Part shown: positions 1 to 10,353 of the stretch, piece after piece | Layout of the letters: every line of letters starts with the position of its first letter | How positions within the stretch are numbered: the first letter of the stretch is position 1 | Assembly: GCF_000425385.1 (NCBI RefSeq) | Contig: NZ_AUDI01000020.1 | Location: forward strand, 115,388-179,387 | Direction: 5' to 3' | Length of the DNA: 64,000 nt | Source: Pseudoduganella violaceinigra DSM 15887 | GTDB taxonomy: Bacteria; Pseudomonadota; Gammaproteobacteria; Burkholderiales; Burkholderiaceae_D | Made by a program: the position numbers and the translations under genes | The notes under the pieces: model-generated | The model's database searches: none | What the model saw: only the letters and a program-made list of their open reading frames with translations | What the model was told of the DNA's origin: nothing

Positions 1-902
1 GGCGGCGTCGCGCAGGCCCAGGTTCAGGCCCTGGCCGGCCACCGGGTGCAGGGTTTGCGCGGCATTGCCGATGGCGACGCTGCGCGCGCTGCCGGTGGCG
101 CCGGCATTGAGTCCGAGCGGGAAGGCCAGGCGACGCGTCGCATGCGTGAATGTGCCGAGGCGATCGCCGAAGGTTTCGCCCAGCCTGGCCAGGAAGCTGG
201 CCTCGTCCAGTGCCAGCAGGGCCTGCGCCGAGTCCGGGCGCACGCACCAGACCAGCGCGTAGCCATCGTCCTGCGGCAGCAGGGCCAGCGGGCCTTCGCC
301 GGTGAAGCGCTCGTAGGCGCGGTGCGCCACCGGGGCGCTGGTGTTCACTTGCGCGATGATGGCGCTCTGGCGGTAGTCGCGCTGCTCTTCTTTCGCCTGC
401 TGCTCGCCGAACAGGCCCCCTTCGGCCTGCACCAGCACGGCGGCGCGCAGCGCACGCGGGCCCTCGCCTTCGCATGCGAGGTGCAAGGTGACGGCGTCGG
501 CCGCTTCCGCGCTGCCGCTCACGCGCACCGGGCGCAGCGCGGCGACGCCGAGGCGGGCGCAGACATTGCCCAGCGCTTCGGCGATGGCGCCGTAGCGGGT
601 GACATAGCCCAGCGCCGGCAGCTGATGTTCGTCGCGCGTGATCATGCTGCGGCCGAAATGGCCGCGCCGCGACACGTGGATTTCATGGATGGCGGTGGCG
701 TGGATCGGCCAGGCGCCGACCTGCTCCAGGATCTGGCGGCTGCCGTAGGACAGGGCCAGGGTGCGCGGGTCCTGCATGGCTTGCGCCAGCGGCTTGGCGT
801 CGACCAGCGCCAGGCGTGCCGGGTCGGCGCCGCGCCGCACCAGCAGCGCCGCCAGCGCCATGCCGGCCGGGCCGGCGCCGCAAATGGCGATATCGTAGTC
901 AG

Positions 903-906
<4 letters not shown>
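1..906 (-). CDS. ubiH: UbiH-like FAD-dependent ubiquinone hydroxylase, 3' end cut by window
   Basis: FAD monooxygenase of the UbiH/VisC family that hydroxylates a ring carbon in ubiquinone biosynthesis at the cytoplasmic membrane. Translation from ATG at 906 gives MTDYDIAICGAGPAGMALA, an N-terminal Rossmann GxGxxG dinucleotide-binding motif. Close to the window edge the protein shows GNAAQTLHPVAGQGLNLGLRD, the family's second FAD-binding motif (usually GDAAHxxHP; the Asp is Asn here, as in a number of UbiH proteins). About 300 residues are visible, so some 80-100 C-terminal residues should lie beyond the window. The start overlaps the pepP stop by 4 bases (ATGA), so the two are probably translationally coupled, a common pepP-ubiH arrangement. 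UbiH, UbiF and UbiI paralogs are hard to tell apart by eye; the pepP neighbour favours UbiH. Confidence 0.85.
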
Positions 907-2215
<1,309 letters not shown>

Positions 2216-2219
<4 letters not shown>

Positions 2220-2911
2220 GCGTTCAGTTCTTCCAGTTGCTGCACGGTGCCGACGTTGACCCATTCGTCCTGGTAGATCTCGCCGCCGATGCGGCCCTGG
2301 TCGGCGAATTCGAACAGCAGCTTGCCCAGGCCAACCTTCTGCCCGGGCGCGATGCCGGCGAACATTTCGGGACGGTAGACGCCGATATTGGCGAAATTCC
2401 ACTTCGGCTCACCCTGGCCGGAAATCGTGTACAGGTTCAGGGCGAAGTCGCCTTGCGGGTTGTGCCAGGGGTTCGGCGTCAGCCAGACCCAGGCGAGATC
2501 GCGCACCTCGGCCGGATACGGGTCGCCGCGGTGGTCCTTGTCCTTCAGCACGTCGCGCGCCTCGGCGAAGTCGAAGTGCGGACAGTAGATGTCGCCCGAC
2601 AGCGCCAGGAAGGGCGCATCGCCCAGCAGGTGCAGGGCGTTGGCGATGCCGCCCGCCGTTTCCAGCGCTTCGGCTTCCGGCGAATAGCGGATCTGCGCGC
2701 CGAACTGCGCACCATCGCCCAGCGCTTGCTCGATCATGTGGCCCAGGTGGGCGTGGTTGATCACGATGTCCGTGATCCCGGCGCGCACCAGGTTCTGGAT
2801 ATGCCAGACGATCAGCGGCCGGCCGCGCACGGTCAAGAGCGGCTTGGGGCAGCTGTCGGTCAGGGGGCGCATACGTTCGCCGCGGCCGGCGGCGAGGATC
2901 ATAGCTTTCAT
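2216..2911 (-). CDS. murU: N-acetylmuramate alpha-1-phosphate uridylyltransferase MurU
   Basis: Nucleotidyltransferase of the sugar-1-phosphate family, 231 residues. The N-terminus MKAMILAAGRGERMRPLTD followed by CPKPLL is the signature nucleotide-binding loop and Lys motif. In the anhydromuramic-acid recycling pathway of Pseudomonas and many betaproteobacteria, MurU turns MurNAc-1-phosphate into UDP-MurNAc, bypassing de novo (fosfomycin-sensitive) synthesis. The assignment leans on the neighbour: amgK, the kinase that makes its substrate, lies 10 bases upstream in the same direction, and both are divergent from lptD as in Pseudomonas. In isolation the protein could be mistaken for another sugar-phosphate nucleotidyltransferase such as a mannose-1-phosphate guanylyltransferase. 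Confidence 0.9.
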
Positions 2912-2921
2912 GCGGCGCCCC

Positions 2922-3974
2922 TCAGAAGGTGTAGCCCACTTGCGGCGCGCTGCCTTCGAGCGCGTCGAGCAGCTTGACCAGCGGCTTGAGCTCTCGGTAG
3001 CGGTTGGCGGTCTTGCGCACGTACTCCATCACGGTCGGCAGATCGCCCAGGTAGGTCGGCTTGCCGTCGCGGTAGTTCAGGCGGCAGAAAATGCCGAGGA
3101 TCTTCAGGTGGCGCTGCAGCGCCATGTACTCGAAGTCCTTGTAGAAATCGTCGAAGTCCTTGGTCACCGGCAGGCCGGCGCTGCGCGCGTGCTGCCAGTA
3201 GCGGATCAGCCAGTCCAGCACCAGCTCCTCGTCCCACGCCACATAGGCGTCGCGCAGCAGCGAGGCGCAGTCGTAGGTGATCGGACCGTAGACGGCGTCC
3301 TGGAAGTCGAGGATGCCGGGATTGCCCTCGTCCATCCACATCAGGTTGCGCGAATGGTAGTCGCGGTGCATGAAGACCTGGGGCTGGGCCAGGCAGTTAG
3401 CGACGATCGCCTCGAACACCTTCTCCAGTTCCTGCTGCTGCTTGTCGCCCAGGGTGGCGCCCAGGTGCTTGCCGATGTACCACTCGGGGAACAGATGCAG
3501 CTCGCGCAGCATGAAGGCGCGGTCGAACTCCGGCAGCACGCCGGGCGCGCTGGCCTGCTGGATCTTCACCAGCGCCGACAGCGCTTCGGCGTACAGGGTG
3601 GCGGCCGAATCGTGGTTCAGCGCCTGCAGGTAGGTGGTGCGGCCCAGGTCCGACAAAAGCAGGTAGCCTTTTTCCACGTTTTGGGCGACGATAGCCGGAA
3701 CCGAGACGCCGGCGGCGGCCAGCAGGCCATCGACTTTCACGAAGGCGGCCACGTTTTCGCGCTCGGGCGGGGCATCCATGGCGACCAGGGTGGCGCCGTG
3801 GGCGGCGCGGTGTTCGGGCAGGACGTCGACGCGGAAATAGCGGCGGAAGCTGGCGTCCTCGGAGGCGGGACGGGCCGAGGCGGCGTCCACCAGGCCGCTG
3901 CCCTGCAGCCATTCGGTGAGGGCGGCAAGGCGCGCATCGGCGGCCGGAGATGGTAAATTAGATAATAAAGACAT
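2922..3974 (-). CDS. amgK: N-acetylmuramate/N-acetylglucosamine 1-kinase AmgK
   Basis: Aminoglycoside-phosphotransferase-fold kinase, 350 residues from the preferred start. It phosphorylates the anomeric carbon of MurNAc or GlcNAc released in cell-wall recycling. HRDYHSRNLMW is the catalytic loop (Brenner-type HxDxxxxN), and the downstream LDFQDAVYGPITYD carries the Mg-binding Asp. The start at 3974 (MSLLSNLPSPAADARL) is preferred over the in-frame ATG at 4016, because the extra 14 residues (MGIFTHYWN...) look non-coding and overlap a -10-like TATTAT at about 4010. Neither start has a strong Shine-Dalgarno. It leads the amgK-murU-pepP-ubiH transcription unit. Confidence 0.88.
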   Translation of the reverse strand: MSLLSNLPSPAADARLAALTEWLQGSGLVDAASARPASEDASFRRYFRVDVLPEHRAAHGATLVAMDAPPERENVAAFVKVDGLLAAAGVSVPAIVAQNVEKGYLLLSDLGRTTYLQALNHDSAATLYAEALSALVKIQQASAPGVLPEFDRAFMLRELHLFPEWYIGKHLGATLGDKQQQELEKVFEAIVANCLAQPQVFMHRDYHSRNLMWMDEGNPGILDFQDAVYGPITYDCASLLRDAYVAWDEELVLDWLIRYWQHARSAGLPVTKDFDDFYKDFEYMALQRHLKILGIFCRLNYRDGKPTYLGDLPTVMEYVRKTANRYRELKPLVKLLDALEGSAPQVGYTF

Positions 3975-4072
3975 TGAAACAGCCTGCGTATTCCAGTAAT
4001 GGGTAAAGATTCCCATATAATAAGGGATTCACATTAAAAAATCGCCTTTATGGTGTCTCACGCGTACCATCC
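3975..4072. promoter_or_regulatory. Divergent amgK / lptD promoter region
   Basis: This 98-base AT-rich stretch separates two divergent operons. On the minus strand a TATTAT box lies about 35 bases upstream of the amgK start. On plus no convincing -35/-10 pair was found for lptD. The assignment rests on position and base composition rather than on strong motifs. Confidence 0.4.
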
Positions 4073-6295
4073 ATGACCCGGTTCCTGGCTCCTCCCAACT
4101 CCAAGCGCTGGGCGTTCGCCTTGACCGCCATCGCCGCCGCCACTGCCGCGGTGTCCGCCCATGCCCAGACGCATGCCGTCGTCAAACGTCCGCCGCATGT
4201 GGAAGACAAGAATGCCGTCACCACCGTGCGCGCCGAAGATATCGCCGGCCGCCCGGAACGCGAAGTGCAGCTGCAGCGCGACGTCGAAGTGGTGCACGAC
4301 AAGACGCGCGTCACCTCCGACGCCGCCAACTTCCAGCAGGTGGAGCAGGAGCTTGAGGCCAGGGGCAACGTGCGCATCTGGCGCTTCGGCGACTACTACA
4401 CCGCCGATGAAGTGAAGCTGAACATGGAAACGGGGCGCGGCTACATGCTGAACCCGACCTACCAGCTGGAAGCGAACAACGCCCAGGGCAAGGCGCAGCG
4501 CATCAACTTCCTGAGCGAGGACGAAGCGCAAGTGGTGGACGGCACCTACAGCACCTGCCAGGGCCCGAACCCGGACTGGTACCTGAAGGCGCGTTCGCTC
4601 GACCTGGACCAGGGCCGCGACGTCGGCACCGCCGGCGCCACCCTGATCTACTTCAAGGACGTGCCGATCCTGGGCACGCCGGCGCTGTCGTTCTCGCTGT
4701 CGGGCGCGCGCCGCTCCGGCTGGCTGCCGCCGACGCCCTCGTATTCCTCGCGCGGCGGCGCTGAACTGCTGGTGCCGTACTACTTCAACATCGCGCCGAA
4801 CCGCGACCTGACGCTGTTCCCGCGCTATATCGCGCGGCGCGGCCTGCAGCTGGGCGCCGTGGGCCGCTATATCGGCGAAACCGACGCCGGCAATTTCTAC
4901 GAGGGCAGGACCTTCCTGGAATACCTGCCGAACGACCGCGAAGCCAAACGCGACCGCTGGCAGCTGCAATCGGTGCACACGCAGGCCCTGGCCAAGGACT
5001 GGACGTACGGCTGGAACCTGCGCGCCGCCTCGGACAACAACTATCCGAACGATTTTTCCAAGACCGTGTCCTCGTCGGCCGAGCGCCAGCTGCTCAAGGA
5101 GCTGCGCACCGACTACCACGGCGAATACTGGAGCCTGACCGCGCGCGCCCAGAAATACCATGTGCTGCAGGATCCGGAAGGGCTGTTCGTGTCGCGTCCC
5201 TACGACCGCCTGCCGGCCATCAACCTGCACGCGGCGCAATACGACGTCGGCGGCTTCGACCTGCAGCTGGACGCCGAATTGACGCGCTTCTGGCATCCCG
5301 ACAAGATCAATGGCAACCGCGTGGTGGCGGTGCCGCAACTGAGCTACCCGATCATCGGCGCGTCCTACTTCGTGACGCCGAAGCTGATGCTCAACGCCAG
5401 CGCCTACCAGCTCGACGCCTTCGGCGCGGATCCGGCGCGCTCGCTGGACCGCGCGGTGCCCACCTTCTCGCTTGATTCGGGCCTGGTGTTCGAACGCGAT
5501 ACCAAGCTCGGCGGGCACAAGCTGACCCAGACCCTGGAGCCGCGCCTGTTCTATGTGTACACGCCGTTCCGTAAGCAGGACGACTTCCCCAACTTCGACA
5601 CGGCGCCGCCCACCTTCAACCTGACGCAGATCTTCAGCGAGAACCGTTTCGTCGGCTCTGACCGCATCGGTGACGCCAACCAGGTGACGGCAGCCGTGGT
5701 GTCGCGCTTCCTGGAGTCGAGCGGCGCCGAGCGCATGCGCCTGACCTTCGGCCAGCGCTTCTATTTTGCCGACCAGCGCGTGCAGATCGACAACACCACG
5801 CCGGTCAACAGCAGCCGTTCCGACATGCTGCTGAAGGCCACCGGCCGCATTTCCAATGCCTGGGGCCTGGACAGCGAGGTGCAGTACAACCCGAGCACCA
5901 GCCGGGTCGCCACCTCCAGCATGACGCTGCAGTACACCCCGGGCACGTACAAGGTGGTCAACGCCGGCTACCGCTATGTGCGCGACAGCTTCAAGAATGC
6001 CGACCTGTCGACCCAGTGGCCGATCTCCTCCAAATGGTTCGGCGTGGGCCGTGTGTCATACTCGCTGCGCGAACACAAGCTGCTCGAGAGCGTGGTGGGG
6101 CTGGAATACAACTGCGATTGCTGGGTATTCCGCATGGGCGCGCAGCGCTTTGTCACCAGCGCCAAGAAGACCTCGACCCAGTTCTTCTTCCAGCTTGAGC
6201 TGAACGGCCTGTCCAAATTCGGTCTCGGCAACCCGCTGGAGGTGCTGAAAAACAGCATTCCCGGCTATCGCCGCGTCAATGAAGGCGTGCGTTAA
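4073..6295 (+). CDS. lptD: LPS-assembly outer-membrane protein LptD
   Basis: Beta-barrel translocon that, with LptE, inserts lipopolysaccharide into the outer leaflet of the outer membrane. The 740-residue protein starts with a signal peptide (hydrophobic stretch ending AHAQT near residue 31). Next comes an OstA/LptA-like jellyroll (residues about 50-170, with REVQLQRDVEVVHDKTRV and a GRGYMLNPTY segment), then a long barrel domain rich in alternating aromatic strands. Cys residues in TYSTCQG and in YNCDCWVFRMG match the conserved disulfide-forming Cys pattern of LptD. Divergent amgK-murU and downstream surA-pdxA-rsmA give the classic lptD neighbourhood. Its lipoprotein partner lptE is in this window at 23.7 kb. 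The gene ends just before surA, consistent with co-transcription. Confidence 0.95.
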   Translation: MTRFLAPPNSKRWAFALTAIAAATAAVSAHAQTHAVVKRPPHVEDKNAVTTVRAEDIAGRPEREVQLQRDVEVVHDKTRVTSDAANFQQVEQELEARGNVRIWRFGDYYTADEVKLNMETGRGYMLNPTYQLEANNAQGKAQRINFLSEDEAQVVDGTYSTCQGPNPDWYLKARSLDLDQGRDVGTAGATLIYFKDVPILGTPALSFSLSGARRSGWLPPTPSYSSRGGAELLVPYYFNIAPNRDLTLFPRYIARRGLQLGAVGRYIGETDAGNFYEGRTFLEYLPNDREAKRDRWQLQSVHTQALAKDWTYGWNLRAASDNNYPNDFSKTVSSSAERQLLKELRTDYHGEYWSLTARAQKYHVLQDPEGLFVSRPYDRLPAINLHAAQYDVGGFDLQLDAELTRFWHPDKINGNRVVAVPQLSYPIIGASYFVTPKLMLNASAYQLDAFGADPARSLDRAVPTFSLDSGLVFERDTKLGGHKLTQTLEPRLFYVYTPFRKQDDFPNFDTAPPTFNLTQIFSENRFVGSDRIGDANQVTAAVVSRFLESSGAERMRLTFGQRFYFADQRVQIDNTTPVNSSRSDMLLKATGRISNAWGLDSEVQYNPSTSRVATSSMTLQYTPGTYKVVNAGYRYVRDSFKNADLSTQWPISSKWFGVGRVSYSLREHKLLESVVGLEYNCDCWVFRMGAQRFVTSAKKTSTQFFFQLELNGLSKFGLGNPLEVLKNSIPGYRRVNEGVR

Positions 6296-6335
6296 GCTTT
6301 CGACTTTCCTCAACCGATACATGAGCGTTTCAGAT

Positions 6336-7730
6336 ATGCATTCGATCAAACTAGCTGCTGCCCTGCTGTGTGCCTCCCTCGCCGTTCCGGCCCTGGCGCA
6401 AAACGCCAAGCCGGCCATCCCGGCGGCGCCGGCCAAGACGCTCGGCGCGGCCGCGCCATCGAAGGGCTTCACGCCGCCGGGCCAGTCGGCCAATACCGCG
6501 ATCGACGCCATCGCCGTCATCGTCAACGATGAAGTGATCACCCAGCGCGAGCTGAAAGAGCGCGTGGCCACCATCGTGGCGCGCATGCAGCAGCAAAAGG
6601 TGGCGCTGCCGGACGCCGGCGAACTGCGCAAGCAGGTGCTCGAGCGCATGATCGTGGAACGCGCCCAGCTGCAGCTGGCCAAGGAAATGGGGGTGCGGGT
6701 GGACGACAATATGCTCGACCGCGCCATCGCCCGCATCGCCGAGCAGCAGAAAATGACGGTGCAGCAGCTGCGCAACCAGATGGAGAAGGAAGGCACCACC
6801 TTCGCCTCCTTCCGCGAAGAGATCCGGGAAGAGATCGTCATGCAGCGCCTGCGCGAGTATGAGGTCGACAACAAGATCAATATCGCGGAAGCGGAAGTGG
6901 ACAGCTTCGTGGCGGCCGAGAAGGCCATGGCCTCCGAGCAGTTCGAGCTCAATATTGCGCAGATCATGGTGCGCATCCCGGAAAACGCCGCGCCCGACGT
7001 GATTGCCCAGCGCCAGAAGCGCGCCGAGGAAGTGCTGCGCCAGCTGCGCACCGGCGCCGACTTCGCCAAGATGGCCGCCACCTATTCCGACGCCTCCGAC
7101 GCGCTGCAGGGCGGCGCCGTCGGCTGGCGCCCGGCCAGCGCGCTGCCGCCGCTGTTCGCCGACGCGCTGACCAAGCTGAAGCCGGGCCAGAACACGGCGC
7201 TGATCAAGAGCGCGGCCGGCTTCCACATCCTGAAGCTGGTCGACAAGCGCAGCATGGCCGACGCGGCCGCCCAGGAAACCGTGCAGCAGACCCACGCCCG
7301 CCACATCCTGCTCAAGGTCACGCCGACCATGAGCGCGGCCGACGCCAAGCGCAAGCTGCTGGAACTGAAAGAGCGCCTGGACAACAAGGCCGCCAAGTTC
7401 GAAGAGCTGGCGCGCCTGTTCTCCAACGATAGCACCGCCAGCAAGGGCGGCGACCTGGGCTGGCTGTACCCGGGCGACACCGTGCCGGAATTCGAGCAGG
7501 CCATGAACGGCTTGAAACTGGGCCAGGTGTCCGACCCGGTGGAGTCGTCCTTCGGCTACCACCTGATCGAGGTGCTCGAGCGCAAGTCCGACGACGTCTC
7601 CAAAGAGAAGCAGCGCGCCGCCGCCCGCAACGCCCTGCGCGAGCGCAAGCTGGTGGAAGCGGTGGAGGACTGGCAGCGCCAGGTGCGCGACCGCGCCTAC
7701 GTCGAATTCCGCGACGAATCGCTGAAGTAA
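6336..7730 (+). CDS. surA: Periplasmic chaperone and peptidyl-prolyl isomerase SurA
   Basis: SurA chaperones unfolded outer-membrane proteins (including LptD) across the periplasm. From the ATG at 6336 the product is 464 residues, with a clear signal peptide (MHSIKLAAALLCASLAVPALAQ). It has an N-terminal SurA chaperone domain (around IAVIVNDEVITQREL) and two parvulin-type PPIase domains. The first is near residues 190-290 (QIMVRIPENA ... GGAVGWRPAS). The second is near 310-410 (ARHILLKVTP ... GGDLGWLYPGD). Other possible in-frame starts are 6321 (MSVSDM) and 6279, which overlaps the lptD end; none has a distinct Shine-Dalgarno, and 6336 gives the most typical signal peptide. pdxA follows after 15 bases. 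Confidence 0.93.
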   Translation: MHSIKLAAALLCASLAVPALAQNAKPAIPAAPAKTLGAAAPSKGFTPPGQSANTAIDAIAVIVNDEVITQRELKERVATIVARMQQQKVALPDAGELRKQVLERMIVERAQLQLAKEMGVRVDDNMLDRAIARIAEQQKMTVQQLRNQMEKEGTTFASFREEIREEIVMQRLREYEVDNKINIAEAEVDSFVAAEKAMASEQFELNIAQIMVRIPENAAPDVIAQRQKRAEEVLRQLRTGADFAKMAATYSDASDALQGGAVGWRPASALPPLFADALTKLKPGQNTALIKSAAGFHILKLVDKRSMADAAAQETVQQTHARHILLKVTPTMSAADAKRKLLELKERLDNKAAKFEELARLFSNDSTASKGGDLGWLYPGDTVPEFEQAMNGLKLGQVSDPVESSFGYHLIEVLERKSDDVSKEKQRAAARNALRERKLVEAVEDWQRQVRDRAYVEFRDESLK

Positions 7731-7745
7731 GCAGGCCGGCACACC

Positions 7746-8816
7746 ATGAGCGCCAACCTGCAAGCACGGCGCCCGGGTGTGCGCCCCGCCGTTGCCGTCA
7801 CCACCGGCGAGCCGGCCGGCATCGGCCCGGAAATCGCCATCCGCGCGGCCTGGGCCATGCGGCACCGGGTCAATGCCGTGCTGGTGGGCGACGCCGCCTT
7901 CCTGGCCATGACCGCGGCCGCCATCGACCCGGAGATCCGCATCAGCGCCGTCACCACCATGGCGGCGCGCAACGCCGGCCTGCCGCACTTCGGCGCCGAG
8001 CGCCTGTGCGCGCTCGACATCCCGCTCGGCGCCCATGTGCAGCCGGGCGTGCTGGATAAGGAAAACGGCCGCTACGTGCTGGCCACGCTGGACGCCGCCA
8101 TCGAAGGCTGCCGCGCCGGCTGGTTCGAGGCCGTCGCCACCGCGCCGGTGCAGAAATCCACCATCAACGACGCCGGCGTGCCGTTCTCCGGCCATACGGA
8201 ATATTTCGCCGAGCAGACCGGCACCGCGCGCGTGGTGATGCTGCTGGCCGGGCAGCCGCAGGCCGTGGCCGGCGCCGATCGGCCGCCGCCCCTGCGCGTG
8301 GCGCTGGCCACTACCCATCTGCCGCTCAAGGACGTCAGTGCCGCGCTGACCCGCGCCAGCCTGGCGCAGACCCTGGACATCGTCCAGGCCGACTTGCGCG
8401 CCAAGTTCGGCATCGCCGCCCCGCGCATCCTGGTGGCGGGGCTCAATCCGCACGCCGGTGAAAACGGCTATCTGGGGCGGGAGGAGATCGACACCATCGT
8501 GCCGGCGCTGGAAGCGGCGCGCGCGCGCGGCATCGACGCGCGCGGCCCGTATCCGGCCGACACCCTGTTCCAGCCCAAATACCTGCAAGACGCCGACTGC
8601 GTGCTGGCCATGTACCACGACCAGGGCCTGCCGGTGCTCAAATACGCCACCTTCGGCCACGGCGTCAACATCACGCTCGGCCTGCCGCTGATCCGCACAT
8701 CGGTCGACCACGGCACCGCGCTCGACCTGGCGGCCCAGGGCGTGGGCCGCGCCGACTGCGCCAGCATGCAGGCCGCCCTGGAAGCGGCGCTGCAGATGGC
8801 GCAAGCCAGCCAATAA
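7746..8816 (+). CDS. pdxA: 4-hydroxythreonine-4-phosphate dehydrogenase PdxA
   Basis: NAD-dependent dehydrogenase of the pyridoxal-5'-phosphate (vitamin B6) pathway, oxidising 4-phosphohydroxy-L-threonine. The 356-residue protein shows the family N-terminus [14 protein letters not shown], the metal-binding [13 protein letters not shown] segment, [12 protein letters not shown], the [12 protein letters not shown] motif and a C-terminal [16 protein letters not shown]. The metal-binding His residues are present in SGHTE, MYHDQG and SVDHG. The surA-pdxA-rsmA order is a standard proteobacterial arrangement. The spacing of 15 bases after surA and 12 bases before rsmA fits one operon. Confidence 0.95.
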   Translation: MSANLQARRPGVRPAVAVTTGEPAGIGPEIAIRAAWAMRHRVNAVLVGDAAFLAMTAAAIDPEIRISAVTTMAARNAGLPHFGAERLCALDIPLGAHVQPGVLDKENGRYVLATLDAAIEGCRAGWFEAVATAPVQKSTINDAGVPFSGHTEYFAEQTGTARVVMLLAGQPQAVAGADRPPPLRVALATTHLPLKDVSAALTRASLAQTLDIVQADLRAKFGIAAPRILVAGLNPHAGENGYLGREEIDTIVPALEAARARGIDARGPYPADTLFQPKYLQDADCVLAMYHDQGLPVLKYATFGHGVNITLGLPLIRTSVDHGTALDLAAQGVGRADCASMQAALEAALQMAQASQ

Positions 8817-8828
8817 CCCAGACAGACT

Positions 8829-9599
8829 ATGAAACACATTGCCCGCAAACGCTTCGGCCAGAACTTCCTGCAGGACGACCGCGTCCTCGGCGACATCATC
8901 GACGCCATCGCCCCGGCCGCCGGCGACACCATGGTGGAGATCGGCCCCGGCCTGGCCGCCATGACCGACCTGCTGCTCAAATCCCTGCCGCAAATGCATG
9001 TGGTGGAACTGGACCGCGACCTGGTGGCGCGCCTGGAGCAGCGCTATCGGCGCGAACAGCTCACCATCCACGCCGGCGACGCCCTGAAGTTCGACTTTAG
9101 CTATATCCCGGTGCCGCCGGGGAAAAAGCTGCGCGTGGTGGGCAACCTGCCCTATAACATCTCCTCGCCGCTGCTGTTCCACCTGGCCGAATTCGCGCCC
9201 CTGGTCCAGGACCAGCATTTCATGCTGCAAAAGGAAGTGGTGGAGCGCATGGTGGCTGTGCCGGGCACCAAGGCTTACAGCCGCCTGTCGGTGATGCTGC
9301 AGTGGCGCTACCGCATGGCCATGCTGTTCATCGTGCCGCCGGACGCCTTCGACCCGCCGCCGAAAGTCGAGTCGGCCATCGTGCGCATGATCCCGATCGA
9401 ACAGCCGCTGGCCTGCGACCCGGCGCGCCTGGAAGCGGTGGTGCAGAAAGCCTTCTCGCAGCGCCGCAAGGTGATCCGCAACTGCGTGGCCGGCATGTTC
9501 ACCGAAGCGCAGCTGGTGGCCGCCGGCATCAACCCGCAAGACCGCCCGGAAGCGGTGCCGGTCGAGGCCTACGTCGCCCTGGCCAACCTGCCTATCTGA
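8829..9599 (+). CDS. rsmA: 16S rRNA dimethyladenosine transferase RsmA (KsgA)
   Basis: SAM-dependent methyltransferase that dimethylates two adjacent adenosines in helix 45 of 16S rRNA late in 30S assembly. The 256-residue protein carries [14 protein letters not shown] (family signature), the SAM-binding [11 protein letters not shown], and the catalytic [14 protein letters not shown] (NLPY motif IV). A C-terminal helical domain follows with [12 protein letters not shown]. It is the last gene of the lptD-surA-pdxA-rsmA run. Confidence 0.95.
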   Translation: MKHIARKRFGQNFLQDDRVLGDIIDAIAPAAGDTMVEIGPGLAAMTDLLLKSLPQMHVVELDRDLVARLEQRYRREQLTIHAGDALKFDFSYIPVPPGKKLRVVGNLPYNISSPLLFHLAEFAPLVQDQHFMLQKEVVERMVAVPGTKAYSRLSVMLQWRYRMAMLFIVPPDAFDPPPKVESAIVRMIPIEQPLACDPARLEAVVQKAFSQRRKVIRNCVAGMFTEAQLVAAGINPQDRPEAVPVEAYVALANLPI

Positions 9600-9628
9600 A
9601 TAAAAGCCAGGGCTCGACCCCGGCTTGC

Positions 9629-9659
9629 AAAAAAAAAGCCCGCTCGGTGGGAGCGGGCT
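9629..9659 (-). terminator. Intrinsic terminator of the tandem lipoprotein genes
   Basis: A 9-bp perfect stem (AGCCCGCTC / GAGCGGGCT, 9637-9645 with 9651-9659) and a 5-base loop lie next to nine A on the plus strand (9629-9637). Read on the minus strand this is a GC stem followed by a T run, so it ends transcription of the lipoprotein pair. The same stem may also stop rsmA transcripts arriving on plus, but there the T run is missing. Confidence 0.8.
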
Positions 9660-9764
9660 GAATCCATTTCTGTTACGAAGTGGAGGAGACGGGAGTGATT
9701 ATGCTGCGTCGCGGCATATTGTTCCAATTTATTTTTGGAATTCCAGTCATTCCATTTCCTTATA

Positions 9765-10340
9765 TCACTGGCAGCGCAGGACGACGTCGCGGTCGCCGTC
9801 GCCCATCACGCCGCTGGCCGTGCCGGCATCGAAGGTGCACGCCTGGGTCGGGTTGGTCGGCTGGGTCAGCACCGACAGGCCGTAGGCCTCGCCCACCGGG
9901 ACCCCGCTGAACTTGAAGGTCGTGCCGGTTTTCGCCACCGTGAGGGTGCCGTAGCCGCCGCCGTTGATGATCTGCAAGCCGTCGCCCTGGTAGTTGACCA
10001 CGCTGCCGTTCAGAGCATAGGTCTTTTGCTTGCACTCGATGACCACATTGATGCTGGTGGTATGGCCGGCCGAGGACGTTGGATTGAGCGCGTCGCATTG
10101 CATGTGCGCTGGCTGCGTCAATACCTTGACGGTGTACTCGGTGCCGTAGCTGATGGTGTTCGGGAAGCTGAAGGTGGTGGCGCCGGCCGGGACCGGCAAG
10201 GTGTCGCCGCCGTTCAGCTGCAAGACCATGCCGTCGGTCTTGAGGCCGTTGATCGTGCCGCCGACGGTGAAGCTGGCCTTGCCGCCGCACGCTGCCAGGG
10301 CGGCGGCCAGCAGGGCCGCGCCAATGAGGGTTGCTTTCAT
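9765..10340 (-). CDS. Repeat-containing lipoprotein, function unknown (paralog 1)
   Basis: 191-residue predicted lipoprotein: MKATLIGAALLAAALAACGG carries a lipobox with Cys at residue 18. The mature part holds two related modules of about 85 residues. Each opens with a segment of the type GGTINGLKTDGMVLQLNGGD or GSVVNYQGDGLQIINGG. Each then has a beta-rich stretch (TTFSFPNTISYGTEYTVKVLTQP, then TTFKFSGVPVGEAYGLSVLTQP) and ends in a Cys-containing strand. The repeated VLTQP and Cys pattern suggests two beta-sandwich domains, each with a disulfide. A good AAGGA Shine-Dalgarno precedes the ATG. A paralog lies 13 bases upstream in the same direction. No enzyme motif is present; a surface or periplasmic binding role is only a guess. 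Confidence 0.8.
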   Translation of the reverse strand: MKATLIGAALLAAALAACGGKASFTVGGTINGLKTDGMVLQLNGGDTLPVPAGATTFSFPNTISYGTEYTVKVLTQPAHMQCDALNPTSSAGHTTSINVVIECKQKTYALNGSVVNYQGDGLQIINGGGYGTLTVAKTGTTFKFSGVPVGEAYGLSVLTQPTNPTQACTFDAGTASGVMGDGDRDVVLRCQ

Positions 10341-10353
10341 CTGGTTTCCTTGA

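Noticed and set aside
6351..9539. 1062-residue open frame on the minus strand across surA, pdxA and rsmA
   Set aside because: It is antisense to three well-recognised genes, has a His/Arg/Gln-rich composition typical of shadow frames in GC-rich DNA, and shows no domain.
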